Part shown: piece by piece, positions 7,986 through 16,765 of the stretch
How positions within the stretch are numbered: the stretch's first letter is position 1
How the letters are laid out: each line of letters opens with the position of its first letter
Program-made: the position numbers and the translations under genes
Notes under the pieces: generated by a model
What the model saw: only the letters and a program-made list of their open reading frames with translations
What the model was told of the DNA's origin: nothing
Databases searched by the model: none
Origin: an uncultured Williamsia sp.
GTDB lineage: Bacteria > Actinomycetota > Actinomycetes > Mycobacteriales > Mycobacteriaceae
Direction of reading: 5' to 3'
DNA: 64,000 bases
NCBI RefSeq assembly: GCF_947494875.1
Contig: NZ_CANLWM010000003.1
Coordinates: 310,001-374,000 of the forward strand

Positions 7986-9098
7986 TCACAGGTCGATGGT
8001 GCACGCGCCCGAGACCGTCGAGACGCACGTCTGGACGCGCTCGCCCTCGCGGTGCTCCTCCCCCGACCGCAGGTCTCGGGTGTGGCCCGATATAAGGGGC
8101 ACGACACATGTCTGGCAGATACCCATCCGGCATCCGAACGGCAGTGACACACCGAGGGATTCACCGGCCTCGAGGATCGTCGTGGCGCCGTCGACCTCGA
8201 TCGACCTGTCCGATCGGGTGAAGGTGAGGGTTCCGCCCTCGCCGCGGACGTCGCCGCGGTCGATGGCGAAGCGCTCGATGTGCAGGTTCTCGGCGACTCC
8301 CGCCCCGGCGAACACCTGCTCCACGTCGTCGAGCATGCGCACCGGACCGCACGCCCACGTCGACCGCTCGCGCCAGTCGGGCACGACGGAGTCGAGGGCG
8401 CCGAGGTCGACCTTGCCCATCTCGCGGGTGAGCTGCAGGTGCAGTGTGTACGAGTCGGCCGTCTGCGCGAGTTCGGCCAGCTCGTCGGCGAAGATGACGT
8501 CGTCGCGGGTGGGTGCGGAGTGGACGTGGACGACGTCGGGCAGGGTCCCGTGGTCGCGCAGGCTCCGCAGCATCGCCATCACCGGGGTGATCCCGCTGCC
8601 GGCGGTGATGAACAGCAGCCGCGCCGGCGGCGGACTGGGCAGGACGAAGTCGCCGCGCGGCGGTGCGAGGCGGATGACCGTGCCCGGTGCGAGCCCGTCG
8701 ACGAGGTGCGTCGACAGGAACCCGTCCGGGTTGGCCTTCACGGTGACGGTGATCCTTTTGTGCCGCGCCGCGCCGATCGAGGTGAGCGAGTACGACCGCC
8801 AGTGCCACCGGCCGCCGATCTGCACACCGATCCCGACGTACTGTCCGGCCCGGTAGTCGTGGGAGAAGCCCCAGCCGGTCTCGATCTCGACGGTCGCCGA
8901 GTCGGCGGTCTCCTTGCGCACAGAGACCACCCGGCCGCGCAGTTCCCGCGCCGACCAGAGCGGGTTGAGCAGGTGCAGGTAGTCGTCGGGGAGGAGTGGT
9001 GTCGTGGCGCGCGCGAGCAGGCCGCGGATCACCGGGGCGTGCGAGGTGGTCGCCGCGACCCCCTCGGCCGGCCGTCGACTCCATCGGAGCAGGTCCAT
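7986..9098 (-). CDS. Ferredoxin-type FAD/NAD(P)H oxidoreductase with C-terminal [2Fe-2S] domain
   Basis: The 370-residue electron-transfer protein resembles M. tuberculosis Rv3230c, the reductase partner of the acyl-CoA desaturase DesA3. Order of domains: N-terminal extension (1-50), FAD-binding barrel with RSYSLTS, NAD(P)H-binding domain with LLFITAGSGITPVMAML and CGP, then a plant-type ferredoxin domain with Cys323, Cys328, Cys331 and Cys358. All four cluster ligands are present. No desaturase gene is beside it here; the downstream neighbour is the adenylate cyclase instead, so its electron acceptor must be encoded elsewhere. ATG 9098 directly precedes MDLLRW. Confidence 0.92.
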   Translation of the reverse strand: MDLLRWSRRPAEGVAATTSHAPVIRGLLARATTPLLPDDYLHLLNPLWSARELRGRVVSVRKETADSATVEIETGWGFSHDYRAGQYVGIGVQIGGRWHWRSYSLTSIGAARHKRITVTVKANPDGFLSTHLVDGLAPGTVIRLAPPRGDFVLPSPPPARLLFITAGSGITPVMAMLRSLRDHGTLPDVVHVHSAPTRDDVIFADELAELAQTADSYTLHLQLTREMGKVDLGALDSVVPDWRERSTWACGPVRMLDDVEQVFAGAGVAENLHIERFAIDRGDVRGEGGTLTFTRSDRSIEVDGATTILEAGESLGVSLPFGCRMGICQTCVVPLISGHTRDLRSGEEHREGERVQTCVSTVSGACTIDL

Positions 9099-9121
9099 CG
9101 TGGGGTCTCCTCGCTGTGGTG

Positions 9122-10237
9122 TCAGCCGACCGGCGTGCGGTCGGGTGTGGGCTCCGCGGCGTTCTCGCGGCGGTTGGCGGCGATGCTGCTGAGGAGAGCG
9201 GCGCCGATGAACGCGACGCCCACGAGGCCGGTGATGACCTCGTTGATGTGGTACTCGATCGAGACGAACAGGATGACCGCCAGCGCGCCGATGGCCCAGT
9301 GCGCGCCGTGTTCGAGGTAGCGGTACTCGGCGAGCGTCCCGGTGCGCACCAGGTAGATCGTGATCGACCGGACGAACATCGCGCCGATGAACCCCAGGCC
9401 CAGGGCGATGATGATCGGATCGGCGGTGATGGCGAAGGCGCCGATGACGCCGTCGAAGGAGAACGACGCGTCGAGGACCTCGAGGTACAGGAAGAGGAAG
9501 AACGCCGCCTTGCCGGTCGCCTTCACCGCGGCCGACGGACCGCGTGCGCTCGAGCCGCCCGCGACCTCCTCCCCGTCGGCATCACCGATCTGTTCGGTGT
9601 GGAACAGCGAGCCCAGTCCGTCGACGGTGATGTAGGTGATCATGCCGAGCGTCCCCGAGATGAGGATCGTCGCGCGGTGGGTGTCGTCGGCGAGGAACTC
9701 CGCGACGAGCACGAGGGTGCCGCCCGCGATGACGACGGCGAGCTGGTCGAGACGGCCGATCGCCGCGAGGGGCTTCTCCAGCCAGTCGAGCCAGGTCGTC
9801 TCGCGCTCGGACAGGATGAAGTTGAGGAACAGCATGAACAGGAACATGCCGCCGAACGCCGCGATCTGCGGGTGGGCGTCGGTGAGGATCTGCTCGTAGG
9901 ACTCCTGGCCCGAGCCCTCCGCCGGCGGGTTCATGGCCAGATCGAACGCGCGGACCGGGTTGAGTCCCGCGGTGATCCAGACGATCACGAGCGGGAACAG
10001 CAGCCGCATGCCGAAGACGGCGATGAGGATGCCGACGGTGAGGAAGATCTTCTGCCAGAACTCACTCATCCGTTCCAGCACGGTCGCGTTGATGACCGCG
10101 TTGTCGAAGGAGAGCGACACCTCCAGCACACCGAGGATGGCGCAGAGCGCGACCGCCTCCCAGCTGCCGTAGAGGAACGCCACGACGAGGGACACGATCG
10201 ACACGGCGACCGAGATCCCGAAGATGCGGACTACCAC
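9122..10237 (-). CDS. DUF475 / TerC-like integral membrane protein
   Basis: The 371-residue polytopic protein has about eight transmembrane helices. Two repeated acidic motifs inside the membrane, EVSLSFDNAVI (39-49) and EVLDASFSFDGVIGAF (around 250-265), are the features that relate DUF475 to TerC, where such acids are thought to bind metal ions. In many actinobacteria this family is encoded next to terD, as here. It probably forms the membrane component of the Ter stress module, possibly in metal homeostasis; literal tellurite resistance should not be assumed. A strong hairpin at 10261-10309 separates it from terD. Confidence 0.9.
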   Translation of the reverse strand: MVVRIFGISVAVSIVSLVVAFLYGSWEAVALCAILGVLEVSLSFDNAVINATVLERMSEFWQKIFLTVGILIAVFGMRLLFPLVIVWITAGLNPVRAFDLAMNPPAEGSGQESYEQILTDAHPQIAAFGGMFLFMLFLNFILSERETTWLDWLEKPLAAIGRLDQLAVVIAGGTLVLVAEFLADDTHRATILISGTLGMITYITVDGLGSLFHTEQIGDADGEEVAGGSSARGPSAAVKATGKAAFFLFLYLEVLDASFSFDGVIGAFAITADPIIIALGLGFIGAMFVRSITIYLVRTGTLAEYRYLEHGAHWAIGALAVILFVSIEYHINEVITGLVGVAFIGAALLSSIAANRRENAAEPTPDRTPVG

Positions 10238-10260
10238 GGGTGGGAGCCTTTCCGATGGCG

Positions 10261-10309
10261 CGGCACAGCCCGGGGGACGCCGGCGGTGGCGTCTCCCCGG
10301 GCTGTGCCG
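10261..10309 (-). terminator. Rho-independent-type hairpin downstream of terD
   Basis: The left arm 10261-10281 pairs with 10288-10309 through about 21 base pairs with a single bulged base, around a 6-nt loop. It lies between the terD stop and the DUF475 start, both on the minus strand, so terD is likely terminated here and DUF475 largely has its own promoter or depends on read-through. There is no strong T-tract, as is usual in actinobacteria. Confidence 0.75.
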
Positions 10310-10331
10310 ACGAGATGGGTGGTGCTGGTCG

Positions 10332-10907
10332 TCAGACGTTCACACCGTAGTCGCGGGCGATGCCCGCCAATCCGGAGGCGTACCCCTGACCGACGGCGCG
10401 GAACTTCCACTCCGACCCGCTGCGGTAGAGCTCGCCGAAGACCATGGCGGTCTCGGTCGACGCGTCCTCCGACAGGTCGTAGCGGGCGATCTCGTTGCTG
10501 TTCGACTGGTCGACGACGCGGATGAACGCGTTGCGGACCTGACCGAACGACTGCGACCGCGAGTCGGCGTCGTAGATCGAGACGGGGAAGACGATCGAGT
10601 CGACCTCCGGCGGCACGGCCGCCAGGTTCACCTTGATGACCTCGTCGTCGCCCTCGCCCTCACCGGTCAGGTTGTCGCCGGTGTGCTCGATGGAGCCGTC
10701 GGGCGACGTCAGGTTGTTGAAGAAGACGAAGTGCTTGTCCGACAACACCTTCTTGTCGGTGCCGACGGCGATGGCGCTCGCGTCGAGGTCGAAATCGGTC
10801 CCGGTGGTGGTGCGGATGTCCCATCCGAGCCCCACCGACACCGCGGTCATGTTCGGTGCCTCCTTGGTGAGGGAGACGTTGCCGCCTTTGCTCAAACTGA
10901 CGCCCAT
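10332..10907 (-). CDS. terD: TerD family calcium-binding stress protein
   Basis: The 191-residue protein has canonical length. It opens [17 protein letters not shown], has the metal-binding acidic motifs DFDLDAS (38-44) and [13 protein letters not shown] (77-89), and ends with [14 protein letters not shown], all typical of calcium-binding TerD. Members are cytosolic and linked to metal, oxidative and envelope stress. AGAAAGGA lies before the ATG at 10907. It is divergent from the Ter biosynthetic operon starting at 11097. The other two TerD-domain proteins of this window share its C-terminal [10 protein letters not shown] motif. Confidence 0.96.
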   Translation of the reverse strand: MGVSLSKGGNVSLTKEAPNMTAVSVGLGWDIRTTTGTDFDLDASAIAVGTDKKVLSDKHFVFFNNLTSPDGSIEHTGDNLTGEGEGDDEVIKVNLAAVPPEVDSIVFPVSIYDADSRSQSFGQVRNAFIRVVDQSNSNEIARYDLSEDASTETAMVFGELYRSGSEWKFRAVGQGYASGLAGIARDYGVNV

Positions 10908-10998
10908 GTCGGTCCTTTCTCGCCGGCCGGGACCTCCCCGGGGCGGGGTCGTGCTGCGTCGGGGTGCGCGGTGGCCACCCACCCCGTTCGTGGGCACC

Positions 10999-11090
10999 AC
11001 GGTACGCGGGGACCCGACATCCCGGTCATCCCCCGAAGGACGGATGTGGCGGCCCGAGCCGGACACGCCGGTCACGTGCACCAGTACGAT
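10999..11090. promoter_or_regulatory. Divergent promoter region of terD and the Ter operon
   Basis: The 189-bp space between divergent starts has on the plus strand TACGAT (11085-11090), six bases before the GTG at 11097, implying a leaderless operon transcript. On the minus strand TACCGT (10999-11004) is a candidate -10 for terD with a leader of about 85 nt. The remainder is GC-rich without a recognisable operator. Confidence 0.5.
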
Positions 11091-11096
11091 CGCGGC

Positions 11097-12302
11097 GTGG
11101 TCAGTGGGTGGTTCCGGCGTGATGCACGCACCGCCGGCCCCTCCGACGGTCCGGTGGAGACCGCCCGCGCCGAGATGGTCCGCGCCTTCCTCGATCTCGA
11201 CCGCCGACTGTCGGTGATCGACGACGGAGTCGACGCTGCCCGCGACCTCGGCCTCCACCCGGACATGGTCACCGCGTTCGGCCCGCTGCGCGACGAGGTG
11301 TACGCCACGATCGACGACTACCTGCGCCTCTCCGCCGATCCGGATCCGACGGCCCCGGGGCCCGCGCCCACGGTGGCTGACCTGCAGCGCTGCACCGCGG
11401 CGCTGCACGACAGGGCCACGCGTCTCGACACCTTCTACGAGCGGCACGCGACGTCGGTCGAGCATGCGCGGTCGGCCGCGGCGGCGCTGCCGACCCGGGC
11501 GACACAGGCGATCCAGGCCGCCGACCAGGCGCTGGCCGGGGTCGGCGGACTACCGCCCGCCGCGCAGGCATACGCCTCGGTCCGTGCCGCGGTGCGCGAC
11601 ACCGAGGCCGCGCGCGACGCCGTCGGTCAGGCCCGCACGCAGGGCCGACCGGGTGACGTCGCGCGGGCGACCGAGCGGCTCGTCGCGACGACCGAGGCGC
11701 TGCGCCGCGCGATCGAGCGCGCACCGGGACGCACCGCCGAGGTCACCCGTGCGCTCGCGTCGGTCCGCACCCGACGCTCGGCGGTGGCCACCCGCGCCGA
11801 GCGACTGCCCGACGCGTATTCCGCTCTGCTGCGGGAGTTCTCGGCCGCGTGCTCCGAGGACGTCGTCGGCGACGACCGCCGGGGCCGGGAGGCCGTGGAC
11901 CGCGCGGACGAGCACATCCGGGCCGCGGCCGGTGCCGCCGACTCCGATCCCGAGGCCGCCGCGCGGGAGATCGCGGCGGCACGTGACGACCTCGCCCGTG
12001 CGGAGGGGCTCGTCGACGGCGTCACCGACCGGCTCGACCTGCTGCGGTCGGTCCGTGACGATCCCGGTGCCGTGGAACGCCGGACGCGGTTCGCCATCCG
12101 CGACGCGCAACTCCTCGCGGTGGACCGCGGACTCGTGGCCCGCTGGGGTTCGGTGATCGACGCCGCCGCGCGTCGGGTCGACCGCGCCGCCGAGGGTCTG
12201 ACCGGTCGTCATCCCGACTACCTCGCCTATGTCCGCGAACTGGACTCCGTGTCGGAGTTCGTCGCCGACGTGGTCGGCAAGATGAAGTCCGGTGCACGAT
12301 GA
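11097..12302 (+). CDS. Uncharacterised alpha-helical coiled-coil protein, first gene of Ter operon
   Basis: I do not recognise a named domain. The 401-residue product is almost entirely helical and rich in Ala, Arg, Glu and Asp, with heptad-like stretches across most of its length (for example the regions around 135-220 and 250-330). There are no transmembrane segments or signal peptide. GTG 11097 is favoured because TACGAT sits six bases upstream and poor-quality sequence precedes it. The stop overlaps the start of the lyase gene by ATGA, so translation is coupled to the Ter biosynthetic genes. A scaffolding, filament or membrane-remodelling role would fit the composition, but that is a guess. 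Confidence 0.8.
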   Translation: MVSGWFRRDARTAGPSDGPVETARAEMVRAFLDLDRRLSVIDDGVDAARDLGLHPDMVTAFGPLRDEVYATIDDYLRLSADPDPTAPGPAPTVADLQRCTAALHDRATRLDTFYERHATSVEHARSAAAALPTRATQAIQAADQALAGVGGLPPAAQAYASVRAAVRDTEAARDAVGQARTQGRPGDVARATERLVATTEALRRAIERAPGRTAEVTRALASVRTRRSAVATRAERLPDAYSALLREFSAACSEDVVGDDRRGREAVDRADEHIRAAAGAADSDPEAAAREIAAARDDLARAEGLVDGVTDRLDLLRSVRDDPGAVERRTRFAIRDAQLLAVDRGLVARWGSVIDAAARRVDRAAEGLTGRHPDYLAYVRELDSVSEFVADVVGKMKSGAR

Positions 12303-13531
12303 CCGGCTCGCACGCCGCGCTCGGGCGGTCGGTGACCCACTTCCCCAACCTCACCGGGGAGCAGTGCGACCGCCTGTTCCACCGGTTGCCGCGGCCGATA
12401 CCGCTCGACGGGTCCCGCGACCAGGTGGCCGCGGCGCTCGGCGCGACGCTGTACATCCCGTCCGTCCGTCCCGACCTCACCGCGTCCGTGCTGCGCGCCG
12501 GGCAGGCGGGTGCGACCTCGGTCGTCCTCGACCTCGAGGACGCGGTCCCCGACGACGAGGTCGGCGCCGGCCTCGCCGCCGTCGTCGCCACCCTCGACGA
12601 CCTCGCCGGCGTCGACGGGGCGCCGATGACCTTCGTCCGCACCCGATCGGGACCACAGATCGACACGGTGCTCGAGCGTGTCGGCCGCGGTGCCGTCGCA
12701 CTCTCCGGGTTCGCGCTGCCGAAGTTCGGGACCGCCGACGGCGCCGACCACCTCGCACGGATCGCCGCCGCGACCCCGACCCCGCACGGTCCGCTGTACG
12801 CGATGCCGATCATCGAGTCACCGCGGGTCGTGCACCCCGACACCCGGGCCGATGAACTCGCCGGCATCGCCGACATCCTCGCCGCGCACCGCGAGCGTGT
12901 GCTGGCCGTACGCATCGGGGCGACCGACCTGAGCGGCACGTTCGGCATCCGCCGCGACCCCGACCTCACCATCTACGACGTGCACCCGGTCGCGTCGGTG
13001 ATCGCCGCCGTCGTGACCCGACTGGGTCGCCACGACGGCACGGGCTTCACCATCACCGGACCGGTGTGGGAGTACTACAACGCCCACGAGCGCATGTTCC
13101 GGCCGTTGCTGCGCAACACGCCGTTCGAGGAGCTCGACGCGGTGCGGTTCCGACGACACCTCGTCAGCCGCGACCTCGACGGGATGCTCCGCGAGATCGT
13201 CCTCGACCGCGCCAACGGCCTCCTCGGCAAGACCGTCATCCATCCCACACACGTCAACGTCGTCAACGCCACCAGCACCGTCACCCACGAGGAGTACGTC
13301 GACGCGCTCGCCGTACTGGGCCGCGACGAGGACCGGGACGCGGCAGGGGTCGGGACCCGCGACGCGGACACCGAGGGCGGTGTCCTGGCCTCGAGCTATC
13401 GCAACAAGATGAACGAGCGCCGCCCGCACCGGAACTGGGCGATCCGCACCCTGCTGCGCGCCGAGGCGTTCGGCGTGACGCGCCCGGAGGTCGGCATCAT
13501 CGAGGTGCTGACCGCAGTGGTCGACCGGTGA
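12299..13531 (+). CDS. HpcH/HpaI aldolase / citrate lyase-like protein of Ter operon
   Basis: The 410-residue TIM-barrel C-C lyase is of the CitE/HpcH type. Visible signatures are LDLEDAVPDD (77-86, metal ligand), MPIIESP (169-175, metal-binding Glu), VRIGATDLSG (204-213) and GKTVIHP (310-316). In the Ter systems described by comparative genomics, this lyase accompanies phosphoribosyltransferase-like proteins and a HAD phosphatase and is predicted to build or trim a nucleoside-like metabolite; no substrate has been shown to my knowledge. Both ends overlap neighbouring genes by four bases, a sign of strict cotranslation. Confidence 0.92.
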   Translation: MTGSHAALGRSVTHFPNLTGEQCDRLFHRLPRPIPLDGSRDQVAAALGATLYIPSVRPDLTASVLRAGQAGATSVVLDLEDAVPDDEVGAGLAAVVATLDDLAGVDGAPMTFVRTRSGPQIDTVLERVGRGAVALSGFALPKFGTADGADHLARIAAATPTPHGPLYAMPIIESPRVVHPDTRADELAGIADILAAHRERVLAVRIGATDLSGTFGIRRDPDLTIYDVHPVASVIAAVVTRLGRHDGTGFTITGPVWEYYNAHERMFRPLLRNTPFEELDAVRFRRHLVSRDLDGMLREIVLDRANGLLGKTVIHPTHVNVVNATSTVTHEEYVDALAVLGRDEDRDAAGVGTRDADTEGGVLASSYRNKMNERRPHRNWAIRTLLRAEAFGVTRPEVGIIEVLTAVVDR

Positions 13532-14814
13532 CCGACGCGTCGGCACTGGATCCCACAGGAGGACTGCGCATCACACCCCGCGCCGGGGTGGCGGGATGGT
13601 CTGTCGACGAGCTGGTTCGGCCCGGTCTGCGCCGCAACCCGCGTCGGGCCCACCTGTGGGTGTCGACGGTGCTGGGCAAGCACATCCCGGTCGCGCCGTC
13701 ACGGATCATCGGCGCGGCCGAGGCGTTGGCCGACCACGTCGCGACGGTCGTGGACGCACACGGACCGATGACCGTCTTCGGGTTCGCCGAGACCGCGACC
13801 GGTCTCGGTCACTGTGTCGCCCGTCGCCTGCACGCGCAGGTCCACCTGCAGTCCACGCGTCGTGCGGTCCCGGCGGTGCCCACCACCGCCCGGTTCGTCG
13901 AGGGGCACTCGCACGCCACCGACCACCTCGTGCAACCGACGTCCCGGGATCTGATCCCGCCCAGTGTCCCGTGTGTGCTCGTCGACGACGAGATCTCCAC
14001 CGGCGCAACGGCGATAGCGGCGATCGCCGCCCTGCAGCCGACCGTGCGGGCGTCGTCGTGGGTGGTCGCGGCCCTGGTCGACCTGCGCACCGAGACCGAT
14101 CGTGAGCGCTGCGCCGCGATGGCCCGGGAGGCCGGGGTGGCCGTCGACTTCGTCGCCCTCGCCACCGGATCGGCCGTGGTCCCGCCCGATCTCGTCGACC
14201 GGGTCGCCGCACTCCCCGACCCGTTGGCCCCGGACACGACGGGCCCGGCGGGAACGGTGACGCGAACATGCATCGACTGGCCCGCCGAGGTCCCGGACAG
14301 CGGGCGACACGGCATGCTCGCGAGCGAGACCGCGGCGTTCGACGACGCACTCGTCCCCGTCGTCGACGCGATCGCCGAGCGCCTGGACCCCCGTCGCCCC
14401 GTCCTGGTGCTCGGCCACGAGGAGTTCATGTACCTGCCCCTGCGGATCGGCGCGGCGCTGGAGGACCGCGGCCGGTCGGTGACCTCGCAGACCACCACCC
14501 GCTCCCCCGCCTACGTCAGCACCCACTCCGGGTACCCGCTGCGCAGCGGATTCGCCTTCACCGCACCCGAACCCGAGTCGGCGGCAGGCGTCCACGGCAC
14601 CCGGCATCTGTACAACGCCGCCGCCGACGACCCCGCGACCCAGCGGGTGCTCGTGGTCGACCCACCCGCCGACACCGCGGCGCTCGCCGCACCGGGTGGT
14701 GTGGCAGACGTGCTCACCGCGGGTGGACGCGACCTCCTCGTCGTCGTCGCGGGCGGGACCTCGTTCGACGCCCTGGCGCGGGCACGCGTGGACTCCGGCA
14801 GGGTGTCCGCGTGA
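13528..14814 (+). CDS. Phosphoribosyltransferase (PRTase_2) with C-terminal TRSP domain, Ter operon
   Basis: The 428-residue protein has a phosphoribosyltransferase fold: VPCVLVDDEISTGATAIAAI (148-167) is the PRPP-binding loop with its paired acids. The C-terminal part contains the literal motif TTTRSPAYV (Thr-Arg-Ser-Pro at 324-327) that names the TRSP domain, preceded by VLVLGHEEFMYLPL. This two-domain arrangement is known from Ter-linked operons and is predicted to transfer a phosphoribosyl group to an unknown base. GTG 13528 overlaps the lyase stop (GTGA), and the end overlaps the next start in the same way. Confidence 0.9.
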   Translation: MTDASALDPTGGLRITPRAGVAGWSVDELVRPGLRRNPRRAHLWVSTVLGKHIPVAPSRIIGAAEALADHVATVVDAHGPMTVFGFAETATGLGHCVARRLHAQVHLQSTRRAVPAVPTTARFVEGHSHATDHLVQPTSRDLIPPSVPCVLVDDEISTGATAIAAIAALQPTVRASSWVVAALVDLRTETDRERCAAMAREAGVAVDFVALATGSAVVPPDLVDRVAALPDPLAPDTTGPAGTVTRTCIDWPAEVPDSGRHGMLASETAAFDDALVPVVDAIAERLDPRRPVLVLGHEEFMYLPLRIGAALEDRGRSVTSQTTTRSPAYVSTHSGYPLRSGFAFTAPEPESAAGVHGTRHLYNAAADDPATQRVLVVDPPADTAALAAPGGVADVLTAGGRDLLVVVAGGTSFDALARARVDSGRVSA

Positions 14815-15926
14815 CCCAGGAACCGCTCCGCGGACCGGACTTCGGCAGCTACGCCCCCGACGAGGTGGGGTGGCTGCTGACCGACCTGTCACATGTCGAC
14901 CTCGAGGCCGACATCGCCGATCGGGAGGCGGCGATCCAGGCGGGGACGGCCCATTACGCCGAGTCGCTGCCGCACGAGTTCCAGCCCGACGCGGCCTATC
15001 GGGACCTGTTCGAGCAGGTGCTGCAGGAGACGGCTGGGGTGCTCGCCACGGCGGTCGCCACGGTCACCGACCTCCTCCTCGCCGAACGCGGCACCGACAT
15101 CGTGCTCGCGTCGCTGGCGCGGGCCGGCACCCCGATCGGCATCCTCATGCGCCGATGGGCCCGCCACCGGCACGGCCTCGATCTGCCGCACCTCGCGGTG
15201 TCCATCGTCCGTGATCGCGGCATCGACGCCGCTGCCGTCGGCTGGCTCGCCGACCACCACCCGCCGTCCGACATCGTGTTCGTCGACGGGTGGACCGGCA
15301 AGGGCGCGATCACGCGCGAGCTGGCGGATGCTCTGGACGACCTCGCCCGCACGGGCGGGCCCCGGTGCGACCCGGACCTCGCCGTCCTCGCCGACCCCGG
15401 TCACTGCGTGCGGACTTTCGGCACGCGCGACGACTTCCTCATCGCCTCGGCCTGCCTGAACTCGACCGTCTCCGGGCTCGTGTCCCGGACGGTGCTCAAC
15501 GACAGGCTGCTCGCGCCGGGGCAGTTCCACGGCGCGAAGTTCTACCGCGACCTCGCCGCGGACGACGTGTCGAACCATCTGCTCGACACGGTCTCGGCGC
15601 GCTTCCCCGCGGTCACCGACGACGCCGACGAGCGGGTCGCGACGATCCGCGCGTCCGACCGCACCCCGGACTTCCGCGGCTGGGCGTCGGTGGAGCGTAT
15701 TCGCGCCGCCTTCGGCATCTCCTCGGTGAACTTCGTCAAGCCCGGGGTCGGCGAGACGACGCGGGTGCTCCTGCGACGGGTCCCGTGGCGGGTCCTCGTC
15801 CGCGACCCCGAGGACCCCGCACTCCGCCACATCCTCGCCCTCGCGGCGGCTCGCGGCGTGCCCGTCGAGACCGACCCGGCACTCGCCTACGCCTGCGTCG
15901 GCCTGATCAGGGAGGCCGATCGGTGA
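14811..15926 (+). CDS. StiP-type PRTase-like protein with C-terminal PELOTA domain, Ter operon
   Basis: The 371-residue product corresponds to the family catalogued as 'cysteine protease StiP' with a C-terminal PELOTA-type RNA-binding domain. The N-terminal opening (FGSYAPDEVGWLLTDLS) is the family hallmark. Residues 154-165 (DIVFVDGWTGKG) look like a PRPP-loop rather than a protease site, so a second phosphoribosyltransferase-like activity is my preferred reading. The C-terminal region from about 280 holds the PELOTA-like part. Neighbours on both sides overlap by GTGA. A protease function should be treated with caution. Confidence 0.83.
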   Translation: MTQEPLRGPDFGSYAPDEVGWLLTDLSHVDLEADIADREAAIQAGTAHYAESLPHEFQPDAAYRDLFEQVLQETAGVLATAVATVTDLLLAERGTDIVLASLARAGTPIGILMRRWARHRHGLDLPHLAVSIVRDRGIDAAAVGWLADHHPPSDIVFVDGWTGKGAITRELADALDDLARTGGPRCDPDLAVLADPGHCVRTFGTRDDFLIASACLNSTVSGLVSRTVLNDRLLAPGQFHGAKFYRDLAADDVSNHLLDTVSARFPAVTDDADERVATIRASDRTPDFRGWASVERIRAAFGISSVNFVKPGVGETTRVLLRRVPWRVLVRDPEDPALRHILALAAARGVPVETDPALAYACVGLIREADR

Positions 15927-16765
15927 ACAGCGCACTCGCCGCCGTCGATCTCGACCGCACTCTGATCTTCTCGGCCGCGTCGGCCGGTGCCGGGGTGGAC
16001 GGACTGCGCTGCGTCGAACACCTCGACGACCGTCCGCTGTCGTACATGAGCCCCACCACCGTCGATCTGCTCGACGAGCTCGACGCACGCGCCCTGGTGG
16101 TCCCGGTGACGACACGCACGGTCGAGCAGTACCGGAGGGTCCGATTCCCGGGGCGGCCTCGGGCGTTCGCCGTCGCGGCCAACGGAGGCGAGATCCTCGT
16201 CGACGGCGAACCGGACCCGGTGTGGCGCAAGCAGATCGACGCCGCTGTGTCCACTGCGATGCCCGTCCCGTCGGTGTACGCGCGGGTTGTCGCCGACGGC
16301 GACCCGGTGTGGCTGCGTGCGGCGCGCGTGGCCGACGAGCTCTTCTGTTACGCGGTGATCGACCCCGCAGCGGCCCCCGACGACCTGGTCGAGCGGTGGC
16401 GGGTGTGGGCCGAGGCCGACGGGTGGAACGTCTCGCGGCAGGGCCGCAAGGTGTACCTGATGCCCGACGCGGTGACCAAGTGGTCTGCGGTGGCGGAGGT
16501 CGCCGCGCGCGCCGGTGTCCCGGCCGACCGGGTGTTCGCGGCCGGCGACGGTGCCCTCGACCGTCCCGTGTTGGAACACGCGCACCGGTCCATCCGACCG
16601 CGACACGGCGAGCTCGAGGAACTCTCGTGGCACCATCCGACGTTGTCCGTTTCGAGTGCATCCGGTGTCGCGGCCTCCGAGGAGGTCGTGGCCGCCCTGC
16701 TCCGCTGGGCGGGGGGCACCGGACCCGACGTTCGACCTGCCGCCGACCGAGAACGGAACCCATGA
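15923..16765 (+). CDS. HAD superfamily phosphatase of Ter operon
   Basis: In the 280-residue HAD hydrolase, the nucleophile motif is Asp9-Leu-Asp11-Arg-Thr13, motif II lies in VPVTTRT (61-67), Lys186 is a good motif III lysine, and motif IV is GDGALD (208-213). A cap domain lies between about 75 and 180, as in sucrose-phosphatase or Cof-like enzymes. It probably removes phosphate from the intermediate made by the two preceding PRTase-like proteins, an inference from operon position. GTG 15923 and the stop both overlap neighbours by four bases. Confidence 0.88.
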   Translation: MNSALAAVDLDRTLIFSAASAGAGVDGLRCVEHLDDRPLSYMSPTTVDLLDELDARALVVPVTTRTVEQYRRVRFPGRPRAFAVAANGGEILVDGEPDPVWRKQIDAAVSTAMPVPSVYARVVADGDPVWLRAARVADELFCYAVIDPAAAPDDLVERWRVWAEADGWNVSRQGRKVYLMPDAVTKWSAVAEVAARAGVPADRVFAAGDGALDRPVLEHAHRSIRPRHGELEELSWHHPTLSVSSASGVAASEEVVAALLRWAGGTGPDVRPAADRERNP

